The translations under genes were made by a program, and so were the position numbers. A stretch of DNA of 26,535 bases from Clostridium sp. AM34-11AC (GTDB taxonomy: Bacteria > Bacillota > Clostridia > Lachnospirales > Lachnospiraceae): contig NZ_QWGL01000039.1 in NCBI RefSeq assembly GCF_003435375.1, positions 1 through 26,535 of the forward strand. Reading direction: 5' to 3'. Below the pieces are notes generated by a model that was not told the origin of the DNA, did not search any database, and worked only from the letters and a program-made list of their open reading frames with translations. How positions within the stretch are numbered: the stretch's first letter is position 1; every line of letters begins with the position of its first letter. Shown here piece by piece: positions 8,364 through 15,222 of this stretch.

Positions 8364-9326
8364 TTATTCACGAGTTTCGTTCTTCTCATGTCTCACATTT
8401 TTTCTCGAATAAATCCGCTGTACCTTCACATCCGGTGCAGACACCGTGAGCTTCGGGACAGCTTTCACATAGTAATAGTAGTCATCGTCTTCATACTGCA
8501 GATACTCTGTTCTCGTGTAATCCACCGCGAACACAAAGAACTGGTAGATCAGGGCGATCACCACCGATGCGACGATTCCAAAGATCATGGAACCTGCGGA
8601 TACCGGAAGGTTGAAATTGAAATCACCGATAAAGATCACTGCAAGCTGTGTGATCACTCCCGCAACGATGGCGATGGACCAGGAGTAGTCTACTGAAAGA
8701 TTTTTAAGGATGAAGACCACAAGGATCGCAGCGGCAAATGCAGCCACCATGACCCACATCAGCTCATTTCCAAATACATTCTTTACGATCTGGATAAACC
8801 GGTCTGCCATCTCCGCCATCGAACTTCCCGTCAGTGTTCCCGCATTTTGCTTTAAATACATCAGAATATAGTAGATGCAGACACCGCTGCACACAGGAAC
8901 GATGGACACAAGGCTTCCAGAAAGTCCTACCACAAGCGGCACCACATACGGAATCCGCAGGAAGAACAGTAACGGTGTCAGGAGAAGCAGATATCCGTCA
9001 CCCGGCCGGAATCCGTAGTAAAGGACGGTCACCGCCAGCACGAACACAAAGATGACCAGAGCGATCTCCAGAGACACCTGGGCAACATGGATCAGGATAA
9101 AAACACCGGCCAGAAACGCTGTCACTCCATATGGAATAAAGGAGGCAACCAGTCCCATCACCACCGGGATCAGCGGATTCTTAAGTTTCGACATAAAACC
9201 TACATTCGCGTTGATCAGCCAGAACGTAAGGAATCCCACCAGGAATTTTACGACCGGTACGATGTAAATATTATACTTTCCATAAAATTGTTTCAGTTTT
9301 TCCTTGAATACTAAAAGTCCGATCAC
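8364..9326 (-). CDS. Uncharacterised polytopic membrane protein upstream of cdaA
   Basis: I do not recognise a functional family. The 320-residue protein has about eight to ten hydrophobic segments (roughly 22-42, 50-72, 74-100, 115-135, 138-160, 190-207, 217-238, 245-270). It ends in a charged cytosolic-looking tail of ~50 residues with an aspartate/tyrosine cluster (YEDDDYYYYVKAVPK). It starts with GTG at 9326 behind GGGGAGG. Its stop codon lies 18 bases before the cdaA start, with only the cdaA ribosome-binding site between. The same-strand packing with cdaA and cdaR suggests co-transcription and perhaps a role in sensing, osmolyte or envelope state connected with c-di-AMP (inference). Permease-like annotation would rest only on its hydrophobicity. 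Confidence 0.8.
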   Translation of the reverse strand: MIGLLVFKEKLKQFYGKYNIYIVPVVKFLVGFLTFWLINANVGFMSKLKNPLIPVVMGLVASFIPYGVTAFLAGVFILIHVAQVSLEIALVIFVFVLAVTVLYYGFRPGDGYLLLLTPLLFFLRIPYVVPLVVGLSGSLVSIVPVCSGVCIYYILMYLKQNAGTLTGSSMAEMADRFIQIVKNVFGNELMWVMVAAFAAAILVVFILKNLSVDYSWSIAIVAGVITQLAVIFIGDFNFNLPVSAGSMIFGIVASVVIALIYQFFVFAVDYTRTEYLQYEDDDYYYYVKAVPKLTVSAPDVKVQRIYSRKNVRHEKNETRE

Positions 9327-9358
9327 TTACTCTTTTCCTCCCCGTTTTCCTTTGCAGG

Positions 9359-9745
9359 CTACTGGTCATATTTTTTATCAAGGCGCCGCAGCTTTGCCTG
9401 ATAGATCTTCAGTCTTCCGGCTGCTTCGTCATAACGTCTCGAATAGATCTTCCAGGTCACAACAAGATATGCGAGAAGTCCCGCAGCATAGTAGAATACA
9501 AGGCGCACCCCGAGAGAGATCAGGTCATCCACCGCCATGGCGTTGAGCAGATCATCGAACCGGTAAAGGACCCACAGCACCAGGCACAGGCACACGGTCA
9601 GCGAGTACGCGATAAAAGACCGGATCAGATGGCTTCCAACGTAGTCGCTCTTGAAATACCGGTTTGCCGGGATGGATTCCTTCATCATTTTCTTTTCAAA
9701 CATGGCGATACCCGTCATCAGCCGGATCTTCTCCTCATTTAACAT
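9359..9745 (-). CDS. Small uncharacterised membrane protein, first gene of cdaA unit
   Basis: A 128-residue protein of unknown function. An N-terminal charged region (1-40) is followed by two or three hydrophobic segments (about 41-63, 77-100) and a basic amphipathic C-terminus (KIYSRRYDEAAGRLKIYQAKLRRLDKKYDQ region) likely to form a cytosolic helix. A clear ribosome-binding site (AAGGAGA) precedes ATG 9745. It ends 32 bases before the next membrane-protein gene. It appears to open the transcription unit containing cdaA and cdaR. A family A repeat lies immediately upstream, in what should be its leader or promoter region. Confidence 0.75.
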   Translation of the reverse strand: MLNEEKIRLMTGIAMFEKKMMKESIPANRYFKSDYVGSHLIRSFIAYSLTVCLCLVLWVLYRFDDLLNAMAVDDLISLGVRLVFYYAAGLLAYLVVTWKIYSRRYDEAAGRLKIYQAKLRRLDKKYDQ

Positions 9746-9777
9746 GGCAGTCTCCTTTTTCCATCATTTAAAGCCCA

Positions 9778-9910
9778 GCAGCTGCACAATAGATCTGCAC
9801 ACTTGCTGCGCTGACCGTAAAAAAGTATGGGCTGGAAAGCAAAAATCCCATCGGCAAAACCGATCCGGAATGGATTTTTGCTTGTAACCGCGAAGAATCT
9901 TAGCAGTTAT
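9778..9910 (+). repeat. Family A structured intergenic repeat, copy 1 (diverged)
   Basis: This aligns along its whole length with copies at 14806-14940 and 19406-19543. Shared blocks include cacttgctgcgctgaccgta, ggctggaa.gcaaaaat and ggaatggatttttgc. The inner hairpin (aaaaatcccatcgg...ccgat..ggattttt) has an A-run before and a T-run after, so it could terminate transcription in either direction. Terminal sequences are more diverged than in the other two copies. It lies between the galT 3' end and the cdaA transcription unit. The remainder of 9911-10013 shows no gene. Confidence 0.8.
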
Positions 9911-10013
9911 GAAACAAATACCAATATAACACACTTTCCCGCGCTTGGCGAGACGAAGTCCCTACATTTATGAAAATTTTAAGGAAAATGTAACGGTTCC
10001 GGCAACAATTTTG

Positions 10014-11513
10014 TTACCTGTTTAATGTCTCGATAAATTTTCCAAATGCCTCACGCCCCGCCTCTGTGCGCTTATAAACGCCCGCATCCTCAAGGACATT
10101 CGCGAACACATGGCCGACCTCATCCTGTAAGATCTCCATCACATTATCCTTTGTGATCTTCGCATATTTCGGAAGGAACTCTTCTACCCAGTCTGCATGT
10201 TTTGCGATGGATTCCTCGCTGCGGATGTCCTTTCCTTCCACGATATAGTCGGCAAGCAGGGCAAGCTCATCCTTCAATCTCGACGGAAGAACTGCCAGGC
10301 CCATGACTTCGATGAGTCCGATGTTCTCTTTCTTGATGTGGTGGAGCTTCGGGTTCGGATGGAACAGACCTAACGGACGTTCCTCCGTGGTGCGGTTATT
10401 TCTCAGTACCAGATCCAGCTCAAACTTTCCGCCACGGAATCTCGCGATCGGGGTGATCGTGTTATGTGGCTCCCCGTCTGTCTCCGCGTAGATATCCGCG
10501 TCCGCGTCTGTATATCCGCGCCATGCAGTTAAGATCTTATCCGCAAGATCCACAAGGCGTTCTTTCTTCTCACTGCGGATCCTGATCACGGACATCGGCC
10601 ATTTTACGATTCCTGCTTCCACATCCTCGTAACCGTTCACTGTAAAACTTTTCTCCACCGGTGCTTTCGCCATCGCGAAGGTGTATCTTCCGCCCTGGAA
10701 ATGGTCGTGGGTCAGGATGGAACCGCCGACGATCGGGAGATCCGCGTTGGATCCCAGGAAATAATGCGGGAACATGGTCACAAAATCAAATAACTTTTTG
10801 AACGTATTCCGGTCGATCTTCATCGGGGTGTGTTTTCCGTTGAAGACGATGCAGTGCTCATTATAGTAGACGTACGGGGAATACTGGAAGCCCCAGGACT
10901 CGCCGTTTAAGGTCAGTGGAATGATCCGGTGGTTGTTTCTCGCCGGATGGTTGATTCGGCCCGCGTAGCCTACGTTTTCCATACAGAGCAGACATTTCGG
11001 ATATCCGCTCTGCTTCATGGTCTTTGCAGCGGCGATGGCTTTCGGGTCTTTCTCAGGTTTTGAGAGGTTTACCGTTATATCAAGGTCCCCGTACTCTGTC
11101 TTCGTGATCCACTTTAAGTCCTTGCAGACACGGTAGCGGCGGATGTAGTTGGAGTCCTGACTCAATTTGTAGAAATAAGCCGTTGCGTCCTCCGGGGACT
11201 TTTCATACTCCCCGTGGAATTTCTTTACAACCTCACTTGGGCGCGGCATCAGGCAGTTCATGAGTCTCGTGTCAAAAAGATCCCGGTATACGACGCTGTT
11301 GTTTTCAAGGATCCCCTGCTCTGCAGCGTAGTCGGTGAGCGCGTTTAAGGTATCTTCCAGGCTGATCTCGTCTGTAATCTCGCCCGGCTCCTCGTATTCG
11401 GACATTTTCAGTACTTCCAGGATCTGGTTTCTTGCGTAGATCTCATCTTCGGCTTCGATAAGTCCGGTCGTTCTGCCGTACTGAACCAGTTTCTTTATTG
11501 ACATTTCAATCAT
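10014..11513 (-). CDS. galT: UDP-glucose--hexose-1-phosphate uridylyltransferase (class II GalT)
   Basis: A 499-residue enzyme of the Leloir pathway. It exchanges UMP between UDP-glucose and galactose-1-phosphate to give UDP-galactose and glucose-1-phosphate. Length and sequence fit the Firmicutes class II enzymes rather than the ~350-residue class I. The nucleotidyl-transfer motif is ILTHDHFQGG with H269 and H271. Other family-like stretches are NNHRIIPLTLNGESWGFQYSPY and LGLFHPNPKLHHIKKENIGLIEVMG. The start is ATG 11513 with GGAGGA eight bases before it. galK and galE are not adjacent, so the gene stands alone here. A family B repeat lies upstream and a family A repeat downstream. Confidence 0.95.
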   Translation of the reverse strand: MIEMSIKKLVQYGRTTGLIEAEDEIYARNQILEVLKMSEYEEPGEITDEISLEDTLNALTDYAAEQGILENNSVVYRDLFDTRLMNCLMPRPSEVVKKFHGEYEKSPEDATAYFYKLSQDSNYIRRYRVCKDLKWITKTEYGDLDITVNLSKPEKDPKAIAAAKTMKQSGYPKCLLCMENVGYAGRINHPARNNHRIIPLTLNGESWGFQYSPYVYYNEHCIVFNGKHTPMKIDRNTFKKLFDFVTMFPHYFLGSNADLPIVGGSILTHDHFQGGRYTFAMAKAPVEKSFTVNGYEDVEAGIVKWPMSVIRIRSEKKERLVDLADKILTAWRGYTDADADIYAETDGEPHNTITPIARFRGGKFELDLVLRNNRTTEERPLGLFHPNPKLHHIKKENIGLIEVMGLAVLPSRLKDELALLADYIVEGKDIRSEESIAKHADWVEEFLPKYAKITKDNVMEILQDEVGHVFANVLEDAGVYKRTEAGREAFGKFIETLNR

Positions 11514-11561
11514 GATCGAATTCCTCCGTTTTTTTACGGTATATTGACAGCTTTAAGTATA

Positions 11562-11707
11562 ACGTGCGTATCTTCTTGTTTTCGCTGCACAAAAACAAGA
11601 AGCACAGGGCGGCCGCCCTATATCAATCTGCTCTGCAAAAACACTTATACAAGTAAACTTGCAGCGCGTTTTTTGCAGAACAAATTGCCGCACCTGCAAC
11701 CTGTTAC
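11562..11707 (+). repeat. Family B structured intergenic repeat, copy 1
   Basis: Collinear with the element at 15014-15168. Both have a first hairpin tcttcttgtttt...aacaagaag, a short GC hairpin (agggcggccgccct here), and a long imperfect stem. In this copy that stem is tctgcaaaaacacttatacaagt pairing with acttgcagcgcgttttttgcaga. The outer closing stem is poor in this copy. It occupies most of the spacer between the Gx transporter stop and the galT start. Confidence 0.75.
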
Positions 11708-11749
11708 ATTTTATTATAATAAATTTACCACCCTAATACAATCGCTATT

Positions 11750-12268
11750 TTATTTTTTTATCCCCCGCATCGCACGCTGAAGCCGCTCCGTAATGATTCC
11801 GCCGACGATTCCGATCAGTGTTCCCGCGATGCATCCGGCTGCCAGAAGAAATGGCAGATAATAAAATACCCCTGGTGTCTGGACGATAACTGCCGCAAAG
11901 GTGATCTGGCCGATATTGTGGGCAATACCGCCAAGAACGCTGATGCTGACCTGGGAGAGCTTTCCGGTCTCCTTCAATACCGCCATCACAAACAAGCTTA
12001 AAAAGCTTCCAGACAGCCCATAGATCATGCTGTAGGGATTTCCAAATGACAGTCCCACAAGAACGATGCGGATCAGGGTCACGGCGATGGTTCCGGGGAT
12101 TCCAATTAAATAAAGCCCCACCACCGTTACAAGGTTCGCCAGTCCCAGCTTTATGCCTGGGACTGGGATCGGGATGGGAATCATTGTCTCAACAAAACTC
12201 AGCACCATGGCAAGGGCAATCAGGAGCCCATACAATGCCACAGTTATTGCCTTTTTTTCTCGATTCAT
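11750..12268 (-). CDS. Gx transporter / heptaprenyl diphosphate synthase component I family membrane protein
   Basis: A 172-residue membrane protein with five or six hydrophobic helices. It matches the family long labelled heptaprenyl diphosphate synthase component I and now treated as an ECF-type S-component-like (Gx) transporter. Recognisable features are the N-terminal ALYGLLIALAMVLSFVE followed by the Pro/Ile-rich PIPIPVPGIKLGLANLVT and the later GGIAHNIGQI. The ribosome-binding site is GAGGAG before ATG 12268. It diverges from an apbE gene. This grouping of Gx, ApbE and NusG-II genes is common in clostridia from memory, so the substrate may relate to flavin or quinone chemistry (inference). 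Confidence 0.85.
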   Translation of the reverse strand: MNREKKAITVALYGLLIALAMVLSFVETMIPIPIPVPGIKLGLANLVTVVGLYLIGIPGTIAVTLIRIVLVGLSFGNPYSMIYGLSGSFLSLFVMAVLKETGKLSQVSISVLGGIAHNIGQITFAAVIVQTPGVFYYLPFLLAAGCIAGTLIGIVGGIITERLQRAMRGIKK

Positions 12269-12320
12269 CGGATCTATTCTCCTCTTTCTTGACTTTCAAA
12301 AGTTCATTTGTTAGAATAAA

Positions 12321-12375
12321 CCGGATATCCGGCAGTGCAGCTTCTGATATTTTGTACGACAGGCACGAGTGCCTG
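12321..12375. promoter_or_regulatory. Two palindromes in the divergent Gx/apbE spacer
   Basis: ccggatatccgg (12321-12332) is a perfect 12-base palindrome. caggcac-ga-gtgcctg (12360-12375) is a perfect 7-bp inverted repeat. They lie between the two divergent genes and upstream of a TATAAT box at 12429-12434. They could be operators controlling one or both directions. No clear -35 accompanies the TATAAT, which could suit an activated promoter. Confidence 0.35.
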
Positions 12376-12461
12376 CTGCGGTCTGCGTTTTCGTATTAAT
12401 ATACAAAATTTCCGCTGTCGAATGAGCTTATAATATTTATCGTACAGGAAGTATATAACAC

Positions 12462-13490
12462 ATGAATAAAAAAACAATATTTGGCCTCTGTGCCGCCGGT
12501 CTCCTCTTTGTTTCCGGCATGACATTGAGCGGATGTGGAACAAGCAGCGGACCGGGACTTCTCACACAGGAGACTCCTCTCAGCCGTTCCGATTTTCTGC
12601 TCAACACCTTCGTCACCATCACGCTCTACGATTCCGACGACTCCTCTATCTTAGACGATTCGATGGCACTTTGTAAAGAGTATGAGAATATTTTCAGCAA
12701 GACCTTAGAGACCAGCGAGCTCTACAAGATCAACCATCGGACCTCCGACACTGTCACGGTCTCCGACGACATGGCAGCGCTTCTGGCAAAAGGTCTGGAA
12801 TACTGCGAGAAATCTGACGGTGCCTTTGACATTACGATCGAGCCGTTGAGTTCCCTCTGGAATTTCACAAGCGGCGAGGCCGTGATCCCGGATGAAGCAG
12901 ACATCGAAGCAGATATTCCGAAGGTGGATTACCACAACCTCGTCCTCTCCGGAAATACGCTGACATTCCTCTCCCCGGATACCACCATCGACCTGGGTTC
13001 CATCGCGAAGGGCTATATCGCCGACCGGATCAAGGAACAGCTCCTGGATGCCGGTGTGAAGAGCGCCATTATCAATCTCGGCGGAAACGTCCTCTGCATG
13101 GGCGAAAAGCCGGACGGAAGCAAATTCAACATCGGGCTGCAGAAACCTTTTGCGGACAGGGATGAGACATTTGAGGTGCTTGGGATCAAGGATCTCTCCG
13201 TCGTGACATCCGGTGTCTACGAGCGGCATTTTGAGATCGACGGAAAGAATTACCATCACATTTTAAACCCGGCAACCGGGTATCCTTACGATAATGGACT
13301 GATCTCCGTGACGATCCTCTCCGAGGAGTCCGTTGACGGGGATGGTCTCTCCACCACCTGCTTTTCCCTTGGCCTGGAAAAAGGACTGGAGCTTGCGAAT
13401 TCCCTGGATGGAATCTACGCATGCTTTATCGATGAGGATTACAATGTTTCCTATTCGGATGGAATGGAAGACTTTATTATCAAACAGTAA
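12462..13490 (+). CDS. apbE: FAD:protein FMN transferase (ApbE lipoprotein)
   Basis: This enzyme attaches FMN from FAD to threonine residues of extracytosolic flavoproteins, such as Rnf/Nqr subunits and FMN-binding domain proteins. The 342-residue precursor has a lipoprotein signal peptide with lipobox LSGC (C25), so it is anchored outside the membrane. Core ApbE motifs are present in order: SDGAFDITIEPL, DLGSIAKGYIAD (177-188), INLGGNV, SVVTSGVYERHF, HHILNPATGYP and DGDGLSTTCFSLG. A ribosome-binding site AGGAAG precedes ATG 12462. The next gene on the same strand is a NusG-domain-II protein 90 bases downstream. No target flavoprotein gene is visible in this window. Confidence 0.95.
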   Translation: MNKKTIFGLCAAGLLFVSGMTLSGCGTSSGPGLLTQETPLSRSDFLLNTFVTITLYDSDDSSILDDSMALCKEYENIFSKTLETSELYKINHRTSDTVTVSDDMAALLAKGLEYCEKSDGAFDITIEPLSSLWNFTSGEAVIPDEADIEADIPKVDYHNLVLSGNTLTFLSPDTTIDLGSIAKGYIADRIKEQLLDAGVKSAIINLGGNVLCMGEKPDGSKFNIGLQKPFADRDETFEVLGIKDLSVVTSGVYERHFEIDGKNYHHILNPATGYPYDNGLISVTILSEESVDGDGLSTTCFSLGLEKGLELANSLDGIYACFIDEDYNVSYSDGMEDFIIKQ

Positions 13491-13580
13491 TATTTAGATC
13501 AGACAGTCTCCCGGATTTTTTGCCCGGCGCTGATGCAAAACACGAAACAGTTACCATTACACTATTTTCAGGGATTTTTT

Positions 13581-13955
13581 ATGACAGAAAGCAAAGATAC
13601 GAAACAGAAACTTTTAAAAAAACAGGATATGATCCTGATCGCCGTAATACTTGCGGCAGCCGTTCTTCTTTTTCTCGGGGCAAAATTTATGCATAAAAGC
13701 CCTGCGGAGATCGTTGAAGTTTCCGTCGATGGAAAAGTAGTCGAAACCCTCGATCTCGCAAAAGATCAGGAACTCACTATAGACAGCGTGTCCGGCGGCA
13801 CAAACCACCTGATCATCAAAGATGGGGAGGCGTGGGTCTCCGAGGCCACATGCCCCGACAAGATCTGTGTCCACCAGGGAAAGATCCATCTGGACGGCGA
13901 GATCATCGTCTGCCTGCCCAATAAGATGACGGCACAGATCAAGAGCAGAAAATAG
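13581..13955 (+). CDS. NusG domain II-containing membrane-anchored protein
   Basis: A 124-residue protein with one N-terminal transmembrane segment (about 17-33) and a small extracytosolic beta domain related to NusG domain II. Three cysteines (C91 and C96 in ATCPDKICVHQG, C111 in IIVCLPNK) are arranged as usual for this family and could bind a metal or form a disulphide. The start is placed at ATG 13581, after cagggatttttt. A longer frame from 13533 has no convincing ribosome-binding site. It follows apbE on the same strand. Its exact role is unknown. Association with ApbE suggests a part in extracytosolic redox or flavoprotein assembly (inference). Confidence 0.85.
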   Translation: MTESKDTKQKLLKKQDMILIAVILAAAVLLFLGAKFMHKSPAEIVEVSVDGKVVETLDLAKDQELTIDSVSGGTNHLIIKDGEAWVSEATCPDKICVHQGKIHLDGEIIVCLPNKMTAQIKSRK

Positions 13956-14010
13956 ACAGTGCAGTCAGTGCGGTAAGCGTGCAAAATTGCTGAACAATTA
14001 GTCTGAAATT

Positions 14011-14113
14011 GTGACTGTTCTGCAGGTCTGCGCACTTACTGCGCTGACTGTAAGAAAACATAAGCCGGAAGGCAAAAAACCTGAGAGGTCTCAACACAGC
14101 TCCTCAGGTTTTT
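14011..14113 (+). repeat. Family A repeat, partial copy 4 ending in a terminator
   Basis: Bases 14011-14078 match the first half of family A (gactgttc..caggtctgcgcactt.ctgcgctgac.gtaag.aaacata..c.ggaaggcaaaaa). The usual second half is missing and an unrelated hairpin follows at once. Upstream, 13962-13982 is an imperfect inverted copy of 14030-14050, making a further stem. The element lies between the convergent NusG-II and HD-domain genes. Confidence 0.65.
14075..14113. terminator. Bidirectional terminator between convergent genes
   Basis: Arms aaaaacctgag (14075-14085) and ctcaggttttt (14103-14113) form a stem with the A-run and T-run required in both directions. It serves the NusG-II gene on plus and the HD-domain gene on minus. 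Confidence 0.85.
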
Positions 14114-14137
14114 ATTATACTGGTCAGCAATACGCTC

Positions 14138-14740
14138 TTACTCCGCCAACCCCATCTTCTTCATCTCTTCCGCAACGGAATCCTCGCAGGATCTCATGGC
14201 GAGGATCGTCATTTCCATTAACTTCGGCAGTTCCCAGCCGAGATTCCCGGCACCTTTTGTGATGACGTCCCTGGAACATCCTGCAGCAAATTTCTTATCT
14301 TTAAATTTCTTCTTTAAGCTGGACACTTCCATGTCCTTCGTACTCTTTGATGGGCGCATCTTCGCTGCCGCCCAGATCAGACCGGTCAGCTCATCTGCCG
14401 CGAAGAGGACTTTTTCCATCTCGTGCTCCGGCTTCGCGTCGATCCACTCGTGGATTCCGTATCCGTGGCTGCAGACCGCATGGATCACCTCATCCTCGGC
14501 TCCGCCCTCTTTTAAAAGACGCGGCGCGATCAGGCAGTGCTCCTCCGGATACTCCTCGAAATCGATATCATGAAGGATTCCGCAGATCTCCCAGAATCCG
14601 GCCTCATCTCCGTATCCGAGTTCATTCGCGTACCATTTTAAAACGCCCCCGACAGTCAGGCCATGGAGAATATGGAATGGCTCTTTGTTGTATTTTCTGA
14701 GGAGCGCGATGGTGTCCTCTCTCGTCAGTTTTGTCTGCAT
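14138..14740 (-). CDS. HD-domain phosphohydrolase family protein
   Basis: A 200-residue soluble protein with the HD superfamily metal-binding pattern: H26, the H57-D58 pair (GILHDIDFEEYPEEH), H87 and H92 (VIHAVCSHG) and D116 (FAADELTGLI). Such proteins hydrolyse phosphate esters of nucleotides or related compounds, but this subfamily has no assigned substrate that I know. A basic region (KKKFKDKKFAAGCSRD) lies in the C-terminal half. The gene is apparently monocistronic, bounded by the shared terminator downstream and the repeat-rich spacer upstream. I could not identify a good consensus promoter. Confidence 0.85.
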   Translation of the reverse strand: MQTKLTREDTIALLRKYNKEPFHILHGLTVGGVLKWYANELGYGDEAGFWEICGILHDIDFEEYPEEHCLIAPRLLKEGGAEDEVIHAVCSHGYGIHEWIDAKPEHEMEKVLFAADELTGLIWAAAKMRPSKSTKDMEVSSLKKKFKDKKFAAGCSRDVITKGAGNLGWELPKLMEMTILAMRSCEDSVAEEMKKMGLAE

Positions 14741-14756
14741 GATTTTATGCCTCCAT

Positions 14757-14824
14757 ACTTATAAATTATCTGTAACTATTCAGTACCTTCACTTATAAAT
14801 TATCTGGTAACTGTTCAGTAGGTC
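14757..14824 (+). repeat. 34-base tandem duplication at the edge of family A copy 2
   Basis: acttataaattatctg starts both units (14757-14790 and 14791-14824), each continuing into a family A end (taactattcagta / gtaactgttcagta). It places two slightly different family A termini side by side. The first unit contains tgtaactattcagtaccttc, the exact complement of the far end of the element at 14921-14940. Confidence 0.8.
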
Positions 14825-14940
14825 TGCGCACTTGCTGCGCTGACCGTAAGGAAACATAGGCTGGAAGGCAAAAATTCCATCAGCGAAGCTGATCTGGAAT
14901 GGATTTTTGCACGTAACTATGAAGGTACTGAATAGTTACA
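14771..14940 (+). repeat. Family A structured intergenic repeat, copy 2
   Basis: A perfect 20-bp inverted repeat (14771-14790 and 14921-14940) flanks the element. Inside are ggtctgcgca..tgcgctgacc (14821-14844) and a terminator-like hairpin gcaaaaattccatcagc-gaa-gctgatctggaatggatttttgc. Nearly identical to copy 3 at 19406-19543, which lies in the opposite orientation. This element and family B copy 2 fill most of the 482-base gap 14741-15222, which contains no gene. Confidence 0.88.
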
Positions 14941-15013
14941 ATTATCTTTCTTACCAGTATAGCAGAACATTCCTATAATTCAAGTATGATAGTAGGATTT
15001 TTATAACATTTTA

Positions 15014-15168
15014 GTTACAGTTCAGCCATTACATCTTCTTGTTTTCATATTCATGAAAACAAGAAACTTGGTGGTTCCACCATATGCTGATTTGGATGAA
15101 AAAGTGCTTATGCAAGCAAGCTTGCAACACACTTTCTCATTCAAACCAGCGCATGGCTGAACTGTAAC
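15014..15168 (+). repeat. Family B structured intergenic repeat, copy 2
   Basis: A perfect 16-bp outer stem (gttacagttcagccat at 15014-15029, atggctgaactgtaac at 15153-15168) encloses three hairpins. These are cttcttgttttc/gaaaacaagaa, tggtggttccacca, and a long imperfect stem from gctgatttggatgaaaaagt to actttctcattcaaaccagc with an aagc turn. It lies between the carboxypeptidase stop codon (15223) and family A copy 2. Confidence 0.85.
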
Positions 15169-15222
15169 ACATTTTAAAACAGTCCGCACATTCATCGATT
15201 CCTGTTTGGAAAAAATAGACCT

